Shown in pieces: positions 33,651-41,399 of a stretch of DNA of 41,399 nt. Made by a program: the position numbers and the translations under genes. The notes beneath the pieces are model-generated. The model searched no databases and was not told the origin of the DNA. It worked only from the letters and a program-made list of their open reading frames with translations. Each line of letters starts with the position of its first letter. Within the stretch, counting starts at the first letter, position 1. The DNA comes from an uncultured Bacilli bacterium (GTDB taxonomy: Bacteria; Bacillota_I; Bacilli_A; RF39; UBA660). The stretch spans positions 1 to 41,399 of the forward strand of contig CAJUHO010000009.1 in the NCBI GenBank assembly GCA_910586195.1, in the 5' to 3' direction.

Positions 33651-33675
33651 AAAAAGACTAATGCGTCTCTTATTC
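33650..33675 (-). terminator. Terminator of the first CalY/TasA-like gene
   Basis: Minus-strand AAGAGAC/GTCTTTT stem with loop GCATTA running into seven T residues, just after the stop codon. It overlaps the -35 of the murG promoter candidate. Confidence 0.6.
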
Positions 33676-34251
33676 ACCTGTATCATAGTTAACATGACCC
33701 TCTTGTATTCCTTGTAGTTTTATTTTCCCATGGAAGTGAGTTCCCATAACATCGTTTCCTGCACTATCAGCAATCCATAGTTTCAATGCATAGGAATGTG
33801 TCTCATTTGGCTTTAAAATACCAGTATCAAAAACATTAGGTGGACCACTTAAAAGTTGTGGAGCTTGTGTAGTTCCATCTTTCGAAAATGAATATTTAAT
33901 ATTAGTCCAATTCATTTTAGAACCAGAACATCCATGACTTACATATTTATCATCATCATTTGCAAGTGATAACTGATAATTTGCATTTAATGTTCCTGTA
34001 TTTTTTATTGTAAAAGTATAAGCTGTAGTCATTAGTCCATCACTATCAGAAGCAGGAATTGCCGTAGATAACGAAATTCCCTCTGATGAACTATCATCAA
34101 GGTTTAATATCAAGGTACCTGTTGATAATTTATTTTCATTAATACCACTTTGAGCAAAATTAAAAGCCGCGTAGCTTACAAAAGCAAACATCAAAATAAC
34201 ACAAATAATCCAAAAACTCCATTTTAAAAACTTTATACTCTTTTTTTCCAT
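33670..34251 (-). CDS. CalY/TasA-like secreted surface protein
   Basis: A 193-residue protein with a membrane span or signal sequence at about residues 9-32 (FWIICVILMFAFVSYAAF), followed by NENKLSTGTLILNLDD. This matches the layout of camelysin/TasA-type proteins, whose SipW-processed leader precedes an A-x-F...TAGTLDLxL sequence. The mature part is a beta-sandwich-like domain with AYTFTIKNTGTLNANYQLSL and ends near THFHGKIKLQG. TasA-type proteins form matrix fibres; that function is inferred, and no SipW gene is visible here. It has a strong own promoter and is a diverged paralogue of the protein encoded at 34925-35503. Confidence 0.7.
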   Translation of the reverse strand: MEKKSIKFLKWSFWIICVILMFAFVSYAAFNFAQSGINENKLSTGTLILNLDDSSSEGISLSTAIPASDSDGLMTTAYTFTIKNTGTLNANYQLSLANDDDKYVSHGCSGSKMNWTNIKYSFSKDGTTQAPQLLSGPPNVFDTGILKPNETHSYALKLWIADSAGNDVMGTHFHGKIKLQGIQEGHVNYDTGE

Positions 34252-34278
34252 TATAATACTCTCCCATCATCTATATAA

Positions 34279-34307
34279 ATTATATCGTCAATTTAAAAAC
34301 TTGTAAA
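34279..34307 (-). promoter_or_regulatory. Promoter of the first CalY/TasA-like gene
   Basis: Minus-strand TTTACA (plus 34302-34307), a 17-base spacer and TATAAT (plus 34279-34284), about 30 bases before the ATG. Confidence 0.75.
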
Positions 34308-34427
34308 GAATAAAGTATGTTTTTATCCCCTCTTAAAATTTTTATATTACACTAATCTACACTTACAAAAAACATAGAGATTCTTTAAATGTTATCTACG
34401 TTTTACTATTTTAATCAAATATGCTTT

Positions 34428-34755
34428 TTATGAACTTATACTTAATACAACTCTAAATGATGAGTTAGTAGCAACAGAACCACTATAATTACTAGAATAG
34501 AAAATTTCAGAAAGCACATCATGATTGTAATAACCACTTCGCATCGCCTAAGGAAATTCACTATTAATAAAAGCTCCACAGTCTCTATACCAGCCTATTG
34601 TTTCATTAAACACCAAGTAAACCATTACAAAGTGTTAACGAATCATTACTTGTATAAAAATTATAATTCTTATCCTCTAGCCACTCTTTTGTTGTAAACT
34701 TGGCCCATCAAATATTACTTAGTTGACCAACTTTATGAATGTTTTTATTCTCCAT
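34428..34755 (-). pseudogene. Decayed gene with a prepilin/surface-protein-like C-terminus
   Basis: This gap of about 670 bases is not empty. On the minus strand an ATG at 34755 opens MENKNIHKVGQLSNI, which meets TGA. The same frame continues WAKFTTKEWLEDKNYNFYTS and NDSLTLCNGLLGV to another stop. A shifted frame then reads YRDCGAFINSEFP, a TAG where TGG (Trp) would fit, and AMRSGYYNHDVLSEIFYSSN to SFRVVLSIS and a final stop at plus 34428-34430. An ending with SFRVVLS is common in large families of Bacillota pseudopilin-like or surface proteins. At least two stops and one frame change make this a remnant. The parent family is inferred from the tail only. Confidence 0.65.
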
Positions 34756-34801
34756 AGAACCTTGTCTTATTTTGTTTCTGCTTTATTTATAAAAATTTTA
34801 A

Positions 34802-34832
34802 AAAATTCATAAAGGATTTACCTTTATGAATT
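34802..34832. repeat. Inverted repeat, terminator-like
   Basis: AAATTCATAAAGG and CCTTTATGAATTT flank a five-base loop, a near-perfect 13-bp stem. It resembles the hairpin at 11220-11252 (CTCATAAAG/CTTTATGGG). There is no long T run on either strand, so terminator function is uncertain. Confidence 0.6.
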
Positions 34833-34851
34833 TCAACTTCTGAATTTTCCA

Positions 34852-34912
34852 TAAAAAAAAATGTAGATTCTTCTGTGTACACTTACAGATTTTCTACATT
34901 TTTTTATAAAAT
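34852..34912 (-). terminator. Terminator of the second CalY/TasA-like gene
   Basis: Minus-strand hairpin with outer arms AATGTAGA/TCTACATT and inner arms CTGT/ACAG, ending in a run of eight to nine T residues, just past the stop codon at 34925. Confidence 0.85.
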
Positions 34913-34924
34913 ATTATTTACTAA

Positions 34925-35503
34925 TTACTGAATAGTAGTGGCTATATCTACTTCATTTTCAACAACTTGCAATTTCCCATGAAAATGAAAGTCATTTTCA
35001 AGTGGCAAGGTAGAGGCAGTTGTCCAAAAACGTACTGTATAGGAAACACTTTCTCCTCCATTTAATTTTTTAGAAAGAATAGTATTATCTTTTAAATCAG
35101 AAACCATAAATAATTGATTTTCCTCTCTATCTTTATGAATAGAACCCTTTATAATACTAAAAGGAATTTGAGAATTTTCACATCCATCGCTCAATATAAA
35201 TTCTGTATCTTTAACCAACTTCACACTATAGCTTATTGGCGTTTTTAAATTATTTTTTATTGTAAAAGTATAAGCATGGGAACTTTGTCCCACTGAATCA
35301 CTAACAGGGGCTATTTTCGCTAATGTAACTTGATCTCCCGCCTTTTCATGAAAAGTAACATCCAAATTTTCTAAATTACTATGCCGATCTCTTATTCCTT
35401 TAAATTTATAGTATATATAATAAGTAGAAACTAACGCAAAAAGTAAAATAAACATAACAGTAATCCCACTTTTTATCATTTGTCTTCTATAATATGCTTG
35501 CAC
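34925..35503 (-). CDS. CalY/TasA-like membrane-anchored protein, paralogue
   Basis: The open frame extends up to 35533, but AGGAGT at plus 35512-35517 lies eight bases before a GTG at 35503, giving 192 residues. A membrane span (about residues 12-30, SGITVMFILLFALVSTYYIYY) is followed by a beta-rich external part. Blocks shared with the protein at 33670-34251 are SHAYTFTIKN, a DGCENSQIPFS segment matching HGCSGSKMNW, a SVSYTVRFWTTAS segment matching SYALKLWIADS, and FHFHGKLQ. The typical TAGTL-like cleavage context is weak, so it may stay membrane-anchored. It follows the phosphorelay genes on the same strand, 104 bases downstream. Confidence 0.65.
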   Translation of the reverse strand: MQAYYRRQMIKSGITVMFILLFALVSTYYIYYKFKGIRDRHSNLENLDVTFHEKAGDQVTLAKIAPVSDSVGQSSHAYTFTIKNNLKTPISYSVKLVKDTEFILSDGCENSQIPFSIIKGSIHKDREENQLFMVSDLKDNTILSKKLNGGESVSYTVRFWTTASTLPLENDFHFHGKLQVVENEVDIATTIQ

Positions 35504-35606
35504 TAAACTCAACTCCTGTCCAATTAATATCATATCGCTGTTTTAAAACATTAGTCAATAAAAAAAGAATAATGATAAGTCAAAATCTTTACAAACTTTA
35601 AAATAT

Positions 35607-36392
35607 CTAGATTTCTTTTGCATTAATAGTTCTTGTCACTACATCCTTAACATTTGCCTCATTAAAAGGTTTGGCTAATAAATCAATAATACCGTATTGT
35701 TTTACCATACCAATAACTTCCTGTGTATAAGCACCTGTAATGACAGAGACAGGAATTTTAGGAAATAAATTGTGAGATTTAAAATATTCAAGTACTCCAA
35801 AACCATTGACATTAGGCATATAAATATCTAAAAGAACACATGCAATTTGATCATCTTTATCTTCCTCTATTAAAGAAATTGCTTGTTGCCCATCTGTTGC
35901 TGTAATCACTTCATACTCATTACTAAATATTTTTTGAACAAAAGATATTACAACATTAGAATCATCTACTACTAAAATCTTTTTGTCTTTCACAGTAGTT
36001 GTTGGCGAGGAAATGATGGAATCGGAACTATCCTCTTCACCCAAGTACATATTGACAATCTTTATTACCCTAGCAGCCTCTAACATTAAAGAATCAAAGT
36101 TTGCATATATAAAATTCACATCATTAGCCTTACTTTGCATCTCATGTTGATATGCCATATCACCAAGGGTCATAAATCCAAAGTATCTAGCATCACTTTT
36201 TAATGAATGTACAATAATCGCATAGTTCTGCATATCAGCAGATGCCTTATACGTTTTTAGCTGCTCGACCTTCTCCTTAATCCCAGATAAAAAATCTGGA
36301 AGAGTGGCATCATATGTTTCCATATCTCCAAATAATTCTAAACTTTTATTAAGATCTACACCATTTGCTGTTAAAAAATTAGTATCCTTCAT
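35607..36392 (-). CDS. Hpt-receiver protein of a phosphorelay
   Basis: A 261-residue protein with an N-terminal Hpt domain (residues about 15-115; HSLKSDARYFG with phospho-accepting His62) and a C-terminal receiver domain (residues 137-260; acidic pocket VVDDSN near 142-145, phospho-acceptor Asp189 in LLDIYMP, and conserved Lys in LLAKPFN). There is no DNA-binding or enzymatic output domain. It starts 37 bases after the hybrid kinase gene and is surely its partner. Phosphate would pass kinase His, kinase receiver Asp, Hpt His, then this receiver or another one. The output must be through protein contact or an unlinked regulator. GAGG precedes the ATG. Confidence 0.88.
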   Translation of the reverse strand: MKDTNFLTANGVDLNKSLELFGDMETYDATLPDFLSGIKEKVEQLKTYKASADMQNYAIIVHSLKSDARYFGFMTLGDMAYQHEMQSKANDVNFIYANFDSLMLEAARVIKIVNMYLGEEDSSDSIISSPTTTVKDKKILVVDDSNVVISFVQKIFSNEYEVITATDGQQAISLIEEDKDDQIACVLLDIYMPNVNGFGVLEYFKSHNLFPKIPVSVITGAYTQEVIGMVKQYGIIDLLAKPFNEANVKDVVTRTINAKEI

Positions 36393-36429
36393 ATTTTCAC
36401 CTCATACCTATTATCATTATATCACACTT

Positions 36430-38250
36430 TTATTTTTGTGGATTTAAATATTTCATAATTACTTTTTCTAATTCCGCCTTATCAATTGGCTTAGCAAGAT
36501 AATCTTGGACACCCTCTGCTAAGTATTTCTCACGCATTCCAGAAATAGCGTTAGCAGTTAAAATCACCACGGGTATCTGAAACCCTTCAATTCCCTTTAA
36601 TTTTTTAAAGGTCTCTACTCCGCTCATCTTTGGCATCATATCATCTAATAATAAAAGATCATACTTCTCTCCTGCTAATATTTTATCAATCACCTCAAAT
36701 CCACTTTGTACCTGCGTAATATTCAAATGATACTTCTCTAATAACATGGTTGCCACTTTCAAGTTTAGTTTATTATCATCTACTAATAACACTTTCTTTC
36801 CTGTTACATCTATTTGTTTTTGTTGTTCTACGACTTGTGCCTTTTGGCTTTTTGCAACAATTCTTTGATCAATTGCCACTGTGAATTTTGATCCTTTATT
36901 ATAGACACTTTGTACTACAATTTTTCCATTCATCAACTCTACTAATTTTTTAGTAATGGCAAGCCCTAAACCAGTTCCTTCAATTGTAATATTTTTCTCC
37001 AAATCAAGACGTTCAAACTTCATAAATAACTGATCTATCTTTTCTTTTTTTATACCAATACCACTATCCTCAACAGAAATAATTAAGCGACAGATATCAC
37101 CACTTTGAATAGTACTAATTTTAAACTCGATAAAACCTTCCTTTGTATATTTAGCAGCATTTGTTAACAAATTCAAAATAATTTGTTTCAGTCTTACATA
37201 GTCCCCATATAAAACACTAGGGATACTAGAATCTAGCTGAGTACGAAATTCAATGGGTTTTTCACCAATTCTAGACTTTGTAAGTAATATGAGTTCATCA
37301 AAGACTTTACTTAACTCATATTCTGTATTTACAATTTCTAATTTATTTGCTTCAATCTTAGAAATATCTAAAATACCATTGACAATTTCTAATAAATTAT
37401 CAGAAGCCATTAAAATATCACGGGCTTTTTCTTTTGATGTAGCAGAAAGTTCGACTTCTTCCGATAAACTTTGAGAAAAACCTACAATAGCATTTAAGGG
37501 AGTCCTAATTTCATGGGACATATTAGATAAAAATTCAGTCTTAGCAGCATTTGCTTTTTCGGCCTGTTTTCGCGCTAAATCAAGTTCTGCAATCATCTTT
37601 AAATCAGGATTTTCAATAGTAAAATACATAAGAAAAGTTGTAAAAATCTGAACAGATTGTGTTAATACCAATGTTGGTTCCATAATTTGAATAACCCCTG
37701 TAATTAAAAAAAGAATTGTGTACATTAAAACTGGTAAATATTTTTTAGTTAATAACTCTCTTAGATGAAATAACATACAAACTATAGAAAATAAAAGAAA
37801 GATAATAGATACTATTTTTAATAGGTCAACACTAACACCATATGTATAAGAATAAAAATTTTTTCCTTCCTCAAAATAATATTTAATTGGTAAAAATAAA
37901 AATCCTAAGGAACAAACTCCAAAAATTCCCAATACTGAAAAAGCAAATTTCCTATAATATTTTTTATCAAACGAAACAATAATAGTATAAATTAACAACA
38001 AACTAATCCAAGCTAAAATATTAACTAAAAAAAGTCTAGATGATATAGCATTCAAGAATGGAATAGAATCCATAATCATACATGTAAATATTTGCGATAT
38101 TTCTAAAGTTACACCAGTCAAAGAAACAATTATTAAATATTGATATATCTGATTTTCTATCGTCCTTAGGCGTTTTTTAGAAAAAAACACAATTACTAAT
38201 AGGACGATATAAACAAAACTTATTAACGAAAAATATATATTATAATTCAC
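36430..38250 (-). CDS. Hybrid sensor histidine kinase with seven-span membrane domain
   Basis: A 606-residue membrane kinase. The first 212 residues form about seven hydrophobic segments, similar in layout to 7TM-type sensor modules, followed by a short helical linker. HisKA has the phospho-accepting His246 in SNMSHEIRTPLNAIVGF. The ATPase domain shows ILNLLTNAAKYT (N box), VEDSGIGIKKE (G1) and GTGLGLAITKKL (G2). The C-terminal receiver domain has KVLLVDDNKLN and the acceptor Asp in LLLLDDMMPKMSG. Translation starts at GTG (38250) with only a weak ribosome binding site. It is cotranscribed with the Hpt-receiver gene. The signal is unknown. Confidence 0.93.
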   Translation of the reverse strand: MNYNIYFSLISFVYIVLLVIVFFSKKRLRTIENQIYQYLIIVSLTGVTLEISQIFTCMIMDSIPFLNAISSRLFLVNILAWISLLLIYTIIVSFDKKYYRKFAFSVLGIFGVCSLGFLFLPIKYYFEEGKNFYSYTYGVSVDLLKIVSIIFLLFSIVCMLFHLRELLTKKYLPVLMYTILFLITGVIQIMEPTLVLTQSVQIFTTFLMYFTIENPDLKMIAELDLARKQAEKANAAKTEFLSNMSHEIRTPLNAIVGFSQSLSEEVELSATSKEKARDILMASDNLLEIVNGILDISKIEANKLEIVNTEYELSKVFDELILLTKSRIGEKPIEFRTQLDSSIPSVLYGDYVRLKQIILNLLTNAAKYTKEGFIEFKISTIQSGDICRLIISVEDSGIGIKKEKIDQLFMKFERLDLEKNITIEGTGLGLAITKKLVELMNGKIVVQSVYNKGSKFTVAIDQRIVAKSQKAQVVEQQKQIDVTGKKVLLVDDNKLNLKVATMLLEKYHLNITQVQSGFEVIDKILAGEKYDLLLLDDMMPKMSGVETFKKLKGIEGFQIPVVILTANAISGMREKYLAEGVQDYLAKPIDKAELEKVIMKYLNPQK

Positions 38251-38360
38251 TATACCACACTTCTTTATTTTCTATTTCTATCATTATACCATAAAGAAAT
38301 AAAAGAATAAAATTAATTTTGAATTAAAGTTAACTTTTTCATATAAAGTTTGATAAATGC

Positions 38361-38396
38361 AAAAAAGGTATTGAACCTAATCAATACCTTTTTATA
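38361..38396. terminator. Bidirectional-type terminator after the CoA ligase gene
   Basis: AAAAAGGTATTGA/TCAATACCTTTTT stem with a six-base loop directly follows the ligase stop on the minus strand, with T residues on both sides. Confidence 0.85.
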
Positions 38397-38398
38397 TA

Positions 38399-40246
38399 CT
38401 ATTTTGAAAATGCTTTTGCTTTTTCCGTAACGACACCATAGTCACTTATATAATCAGTTTGTAATTTTCTATAATCAATTTTTCCTACAGAAGTAAGTGG
38501 CATAGAATCTCTAAAAACAATATCTACTGGATAAGTATAATCAGGAAGATGCTGTTGAATAAGAGAATATAACTCTTCCTTAACAGTCTCTTCCATTCCC
38601 TGGTTTTGGTACTGTTCTTCCAATACTGAAACAATAACTGGGGCATTACCTTCTGTCACACTCGGAACTCCGATAGCAGAACAACTTTGAACACATGGAT
38701 ATTTACTTACAACATTTTCTAAAACTGAAGGGAAAACTTTATAACCACTTCGAACGATTATACGTTTGATTCTATCAGTATGATACACTTGTCCATCCTG
38801 TTCTACGTATCCAATATCACCTGAATGAAGCCAAACTTTTCCATCATCATGAAGCTTTAACATTTCTCTTGTAGCTTCTAAATTATTATAATATCCTAAC
38901 ATAACAGTTGGTCCGCTAATGCATAATTCTCCTTGTTCTCCATATCCCATTTCTTCACCTGTAGCAGGATCAAAAGCTGCTACTGAATTTCTTGGTAATG
39001 GTAGTCCAACACTACCAATACTGTTAATAATATCACTAGAAACAGTGGCACAAGCTGCACATTCAGTTAAACCATAACCTTTTTTTATAATACGTCCATT
39101 ATGATCTAGCATAAATTTATCCAATTCAAGTTCCTTTTCTTTTTTCATAGCATCTCCGCCAACAATATAACTAATTCCAAAATCTAAATTTGCATGTTTC
39201 ATTGTTCTATTTTCCATTAAAGCATCAAAATAGGCTGGAACTCCTAAACAAATTTCAGGTTTCTGCTTTGAAATTAATTCGGCAAACTTTCCCTGATCTA
39301 ATTTAGGAAGTAAATTAGAAACCCATCCCTTACAGACAGCTGTATGAATACCATTTACAGCCCCATATGCTACAAACGGAACCAAAACATTCAAAAATCT
39401 ACGATGCCTTTGTAAATCCACATGAGCATAATCAAGTCCCTCTACCATAGCATTCATATTCTCATTTGTCAGCATAACACCTTTTGGAATTCCTGTAGTA
39501 CCCCCAGTATGAACAATACAAGCGGGATGATTTTCTTTAAAGCAAGGGCTATCAACTCTGGCTACTTCCCGTCCATCTTTCATAAATTCATTCCAACTTA
39601 TAAAAGTACGGTCATAGTGAATCTGAGGAATAACACCTTTTTTACAGTCGATATAATCCTTTATCATCTTAGCTTGTTTCAATCCAAATGGAAGAGAATC
39701 ATTTGGTGATAGTACCACAACATGCTCTACTTCTGTATCTTTGACAGCATCCGCTACTGCCTCATAACAAACATTTAACATTAGCATATGCCTAGAATGT
39801 ACTTCATTTAAGTAATCACGAACACCTATTGCTTTTGTTCTAGGATCAATCATATTGGGAATAGCATTCATTTTATTTAATGCATAAAATGAATAAATTA
39901 ATTCGGGACTATTAACAGACATAATAGTTACAATATCATTCTCTTGAACACCTAATCTCATAAATGCTTTTTGTGTTTCGTCAATCTTTTCAAAAAATTC
40001 ACGATAAGTAATGTTTCTTCCGAAATATTGCAAAACGATATCATTCAAATATAATTTATTACGTTCTCTCATATATTCATAGGCAGTAACTTTCGGAATC
40101 TCTCCTTCATATGACTCCTCTGGAAACCATTTTTGATGTGGCTTATCAATCGATGGCCTACCTGTTAATTTTTGACTTTCTTCTCTATTTAATACATATT
40201 CTTCTAAATTAGCAATCGCCTTTTCGTTTGCTACTAACTCTTTCAT
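38399..40246 (-). CDS. AMP-forming acyl/aryl-CoA ligase family protein
   Basis: Adenylate-forming enzyme (ANL superfamily), which activates a carboxylate with ATP and then usually transfers it to CoA. The P-loop-like motif VHTGGTTGIPKGVMLT, the AMP-binding YGLTECAACATVSS, the HSGDIGY hinge-region motif with RIKRIIVRSGYKVFP, and the C-terminal catalytic lysine in SVGKIDYRK are all present, so it should be active. Length, about 615 residues, is on the long side because of an N-terminal extension. The open frame starts 12 bases earlier, but GGAGG lies inside those codons, so the ATG at 40246 is the likely start. Substrate not predictable: no pathway genes adjoin. Single-gene unit. Confidence 0.88.
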   Translation of the reverse strand: MKELVANEKAIANLEEYVLNREESQKLTGRPSIDKPHQKWFPEESYEGEIPKVTAYEYMRERNKLYLNDIVLQYFGRNITYREFFEKIDETQKAFMRLGVQENDIVTIMSVNSPELIYSFYALNKMNAIPNMIDPRTKAIGVRDYLNEVHSRHMLMLNVCYEAVADAVKDTEVEHVVVLSPNDSLPFGLKQAKMIKDYIDCKKGVIPQIHYDRTFISWNEFMKDGREVARVDSPCFKENHPACIVHTGGTTGIPKGVMLTNENMNAMVEGLDYAHVDLQRHRRFLNVLVPFVAYGAVNGIHTAVCKGWVSNLLPKLDQGKFAELISKQKPEICLGVPAYFDALMENRTMKHANLDFGISYIVGGDAMKKEKELELDKFMLDHNGRIIKKGYGLTECAACATVSSDIINSIGSVGLPLPRNSVAAFDPATGEEMGYGEQGELCISGPTVMLGYYNNLEATREMLKLHDDGKVWLHSGDIGYVEQDGQVYHTDRIKRIIVRSGYKVFPSVLENVVSKYPCVQSCSAIGVPSVTEGNAPVIVSVLEEQYQNQGMEETVKEELYSLIQQHLPDYTYPVDIVFRDSMPLTSVGKIDYRKLQTDYISDYGVVTEKAKAFSK

Positions 40247-40394
40247 ATGAACCTCCAACTTTCACCAATTTTTTCTCCCTTAAACTATATCAGGATATAC
40301 TTCTATTCTATAACAAAAAAGAATGATACGCAAATAAATTATATAAAAACAGCTCTTATCCCTTCTTGCAAATAAAAATAAATTATGATTTAAT

Positions 40395-40400
40395 AAGGAA
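40395..40400 (+). promoter_or_regulatory. Candidate -10 of the final plus-strand gene
   Basis: TTGCAA lies about 17 bases before an AT-rich -10 (TTTAAT; TATGAT just upstream is an alternative), with AAGGAG and the ATG at 40418 downstream. Exact boundaries are uncertain. Confidence 0.4.
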
Positions 40401-40417
40401 CAAAAAGGAGTATTCAT

Positions 40418-41332
40418 ATGACGAGTGTAGAAGAATTAATTGAAATAGCAACAAATTTAATTTTAAACAAAGGGACAGAAACAGAATATATCTTGTATCC
40501 TTATGCTACGGAAAACTTAGCAGGCCTGTTTCAAAATATTGATGTTTCTAATAAAGACTGTCTAACAATTACAGGAAGTTTTGATCAAGGACTAGATATG
40601 GCATTATTAGGTGCAAAATCTATAACAGCATTCGATATTAATCCATTAACAATTCCCTATGCAGAATTAAAAAAAGCCCTTATTCTTACAGGATACCGAA
40701 GAGATATCTATTTTGAGTATTTAAATGGTTATTATGAATCGATTTCTGATTTAACACTCAATCCTACTATTTTTAATAATATCAGCAGAAATTTAACACA
40801 AGATGCCTATATATTTTGGCAAGACATGTTCAGTAAATTTAACAAACAACAAATCAGCACTGGTCTTTTTTATGATGGACTTCCATACTATGAACAGGAA
40901 GAATTTACAAACTATATGAAAAAAGATAATTATCAGAAATTAGCACAAAGGCTTCCCTTTGTAGACATAAACTTAAAAGAATGTGATATTTTAACATTAC
41001 CAAATGAATTAAGCAGAATGTATGATATCATATACCTGTCTAATATCATTAGTTATCCCAATTCAATATATAATAATAAGAATCCTAGAGAAAAATTAAA
41101 AGTATATAAAGATTTAATCAGAAACTATAGTACATTTTTAAAAGAGGATGGAAAAATTATTTCTTATATTTATGATCCTAATAACAATCAAGCATGTGAT
41201 GAGCTTCCCATTTTTAATAAAGAATTACGAGAAGAAGTATTCTTTGAAGAGGCATATAGTTATGTTTATTTTCCTGCTTATTTTTCAAATACGCAAGATG
41301 CATGTTTGATTTATACAAAAGAAAAACGATAA
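40418..41332 (+). CDS. Putative SAM-binding protein resembling BtaA/DUF3419
   Basis: A 304-residue cytoplasmic protein. Residues about 46-90 read CLTITGSFDQGLDMALLGA, FDINPLTIPYAELKKALI: a glycine-containing loop after a strand, then an acidic FDxNP motif and a leucine/lysine helix. This is the arrangement in DUF3419/BtaA-type enzymes (SAM-dependent 3-amino-3-carboxypropyl transferases of betaine-lipid synthesis). Later, MYDIIYLSNIISYP and LKEDGKIISYIYDP resemble the late strands of a SAM methyltransferase fold. The match is by eye and partial; an ordinary methyltransferase is possible. AAGGAG precedes the ATG. Lone plus-strand gene followed by two hairpins. Confidence 0.6.
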   Translation: MTSVEELIEIATNLILNKGTETEYILYPYATENLAGLFQNIDVSNKDCLTITGSFDQGLDMALLGAKSITAFDINPLTIPYAELKKALILTGYRRDIYFEYLNGYYESISDLTLNPTIFNNISRNLTQDAYIFWQDMFSKFNKQQISTGLFYDGLPYYEQEEFTNYMKKDNYQKLAQRLPFVDINLKECDILTLPNELSRMYDIIYLSNIISYPNSIYNNKNPREKLKVYKDLIRNYSTFLKEDGKIISYIYDPNNNQACDELPIFNKELREEVFFEEAYSYVYFPAYFSNTQDACLIYTKEKR

Positions 41333-41350
41333 AAATTTTTATCGTTTCCT
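41325..41350 (+). terminator. First hairpin after the final gene
   Basis: AAACGATAAAAA/TTTTTATCGTTT perfect palindrome spanning the stop codon; short T run. Confidence 0.6.
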
Positions 41351-41362
41351 AAATTGAAATTT

Positions 41363-41392
41363 CAACCGCACCATCAGGTGCGGCTTTTTGAT
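41363..41392 (+). terminator. Rho-independent terminator at the window end
   Basis: AACCGCACC/GGTGCGG stem with an ATCA tetraloop followed by CTTTTTG, one of the most GC-rich hairpins of the window. Confidence 0.9.
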
Positions 41393-41399
41393 ACAATAA

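Noticed and set aside
1..41399. CRISPR arrays, prophage, insertion sequences, tRNA or rRNA genes
   Set aside because: No regularly spaced repeats, transposase, integrase or structural phage genes, and no tRNA cloverleaf was recognised on either strand.

Overview
The window comes from a low-GC, walled Bacillota bacterium that uses standard bacterial code (TGA works as a stop throughout). Several features point to class Bacilli: DnaI, T-box leaders on thrS and asnS operons, the ylxR-infB-rbfA transcription/translation operon, DivIB-FtsA-FtsZ, an A/G-cleaved LexA, and the polA-mutM and dnaI...thrS neighbourhoods familiar from Bacillus. Very AT-rich DNA, reduced proteins (ThrRS without TGS, RimP without its C-terminal domain, no ylxQ) and many lineage-specific small secreted proteins suggest a streamlined, probably host-associated, uncultured Bacilli lineage (RF39-like). 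That placement is inference; no rRNA gene is present.

Layout, left to right; almost everything is on the minus strand, so transcription runs right to left. 1-4.6 kb: pyruvate kinase, then a Thr-specifier T-box operon (two unknown proteins plus thrS). 4.6-10.3 kb: dnaI, then the rimP-nusA-(frameshifted small gene)-ylxR-infB-rbfA operon with an extended -10 promoter and a 5'-end hairpin. 10.3-14.3 kb: a lone plus-strand unknown gene, a lipoprotein, and an Asn-specifier T-box operon of a YbaK/ProX-like editing protein plus asnS. 14.4-17.7 kb: two tandem paralogous membrane-anchored HExxH proteins. 17.9-24.5 kb: tex, mutM, polA, and an SOS-type divergent region in which lexA faces a 48-residue single-membrane-span protein whose consensus promoter has a LexA-box-like site in its spacer.

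24.5-27.1 kb: tcdA, an unknown gene, a 6S-like structured RNA and a plus-strand alpha/beta hydrolase. 27.1-33.6 kb: a division and cell-wall operon, murG-murB-divIB-(GT-C membrane glycosyltransferase)-ftsA-ftsZ, starting with a TTG-initiated murG. 33.7-38.3 kb: two CalY/TasA-like surface proteins flanking a decayed gene, next to a two-gene phosphorelay (7-TM hybrid histidine kinase plus Hpt-receiver protein) with no DNA-binding output domain. 38.4-41.4 kb: an acyl/aryl-CoA ligase and a plus-strand protein resembling SAM-binding BtaA/DUF3419 enzymes, ended by a strong terminator.

The most promising under-described elements are the putative SOS-induced small membrane protein opposite lexA, the HExxH paralogue pair, the coupling of a ProX-like trans-editing protein to AsnRS under one Asn T-box, and the small frameshifted gene between nusA and ylxR. 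No CRISPR array, insertion sequence, tRNA or rRNA gene was seen.
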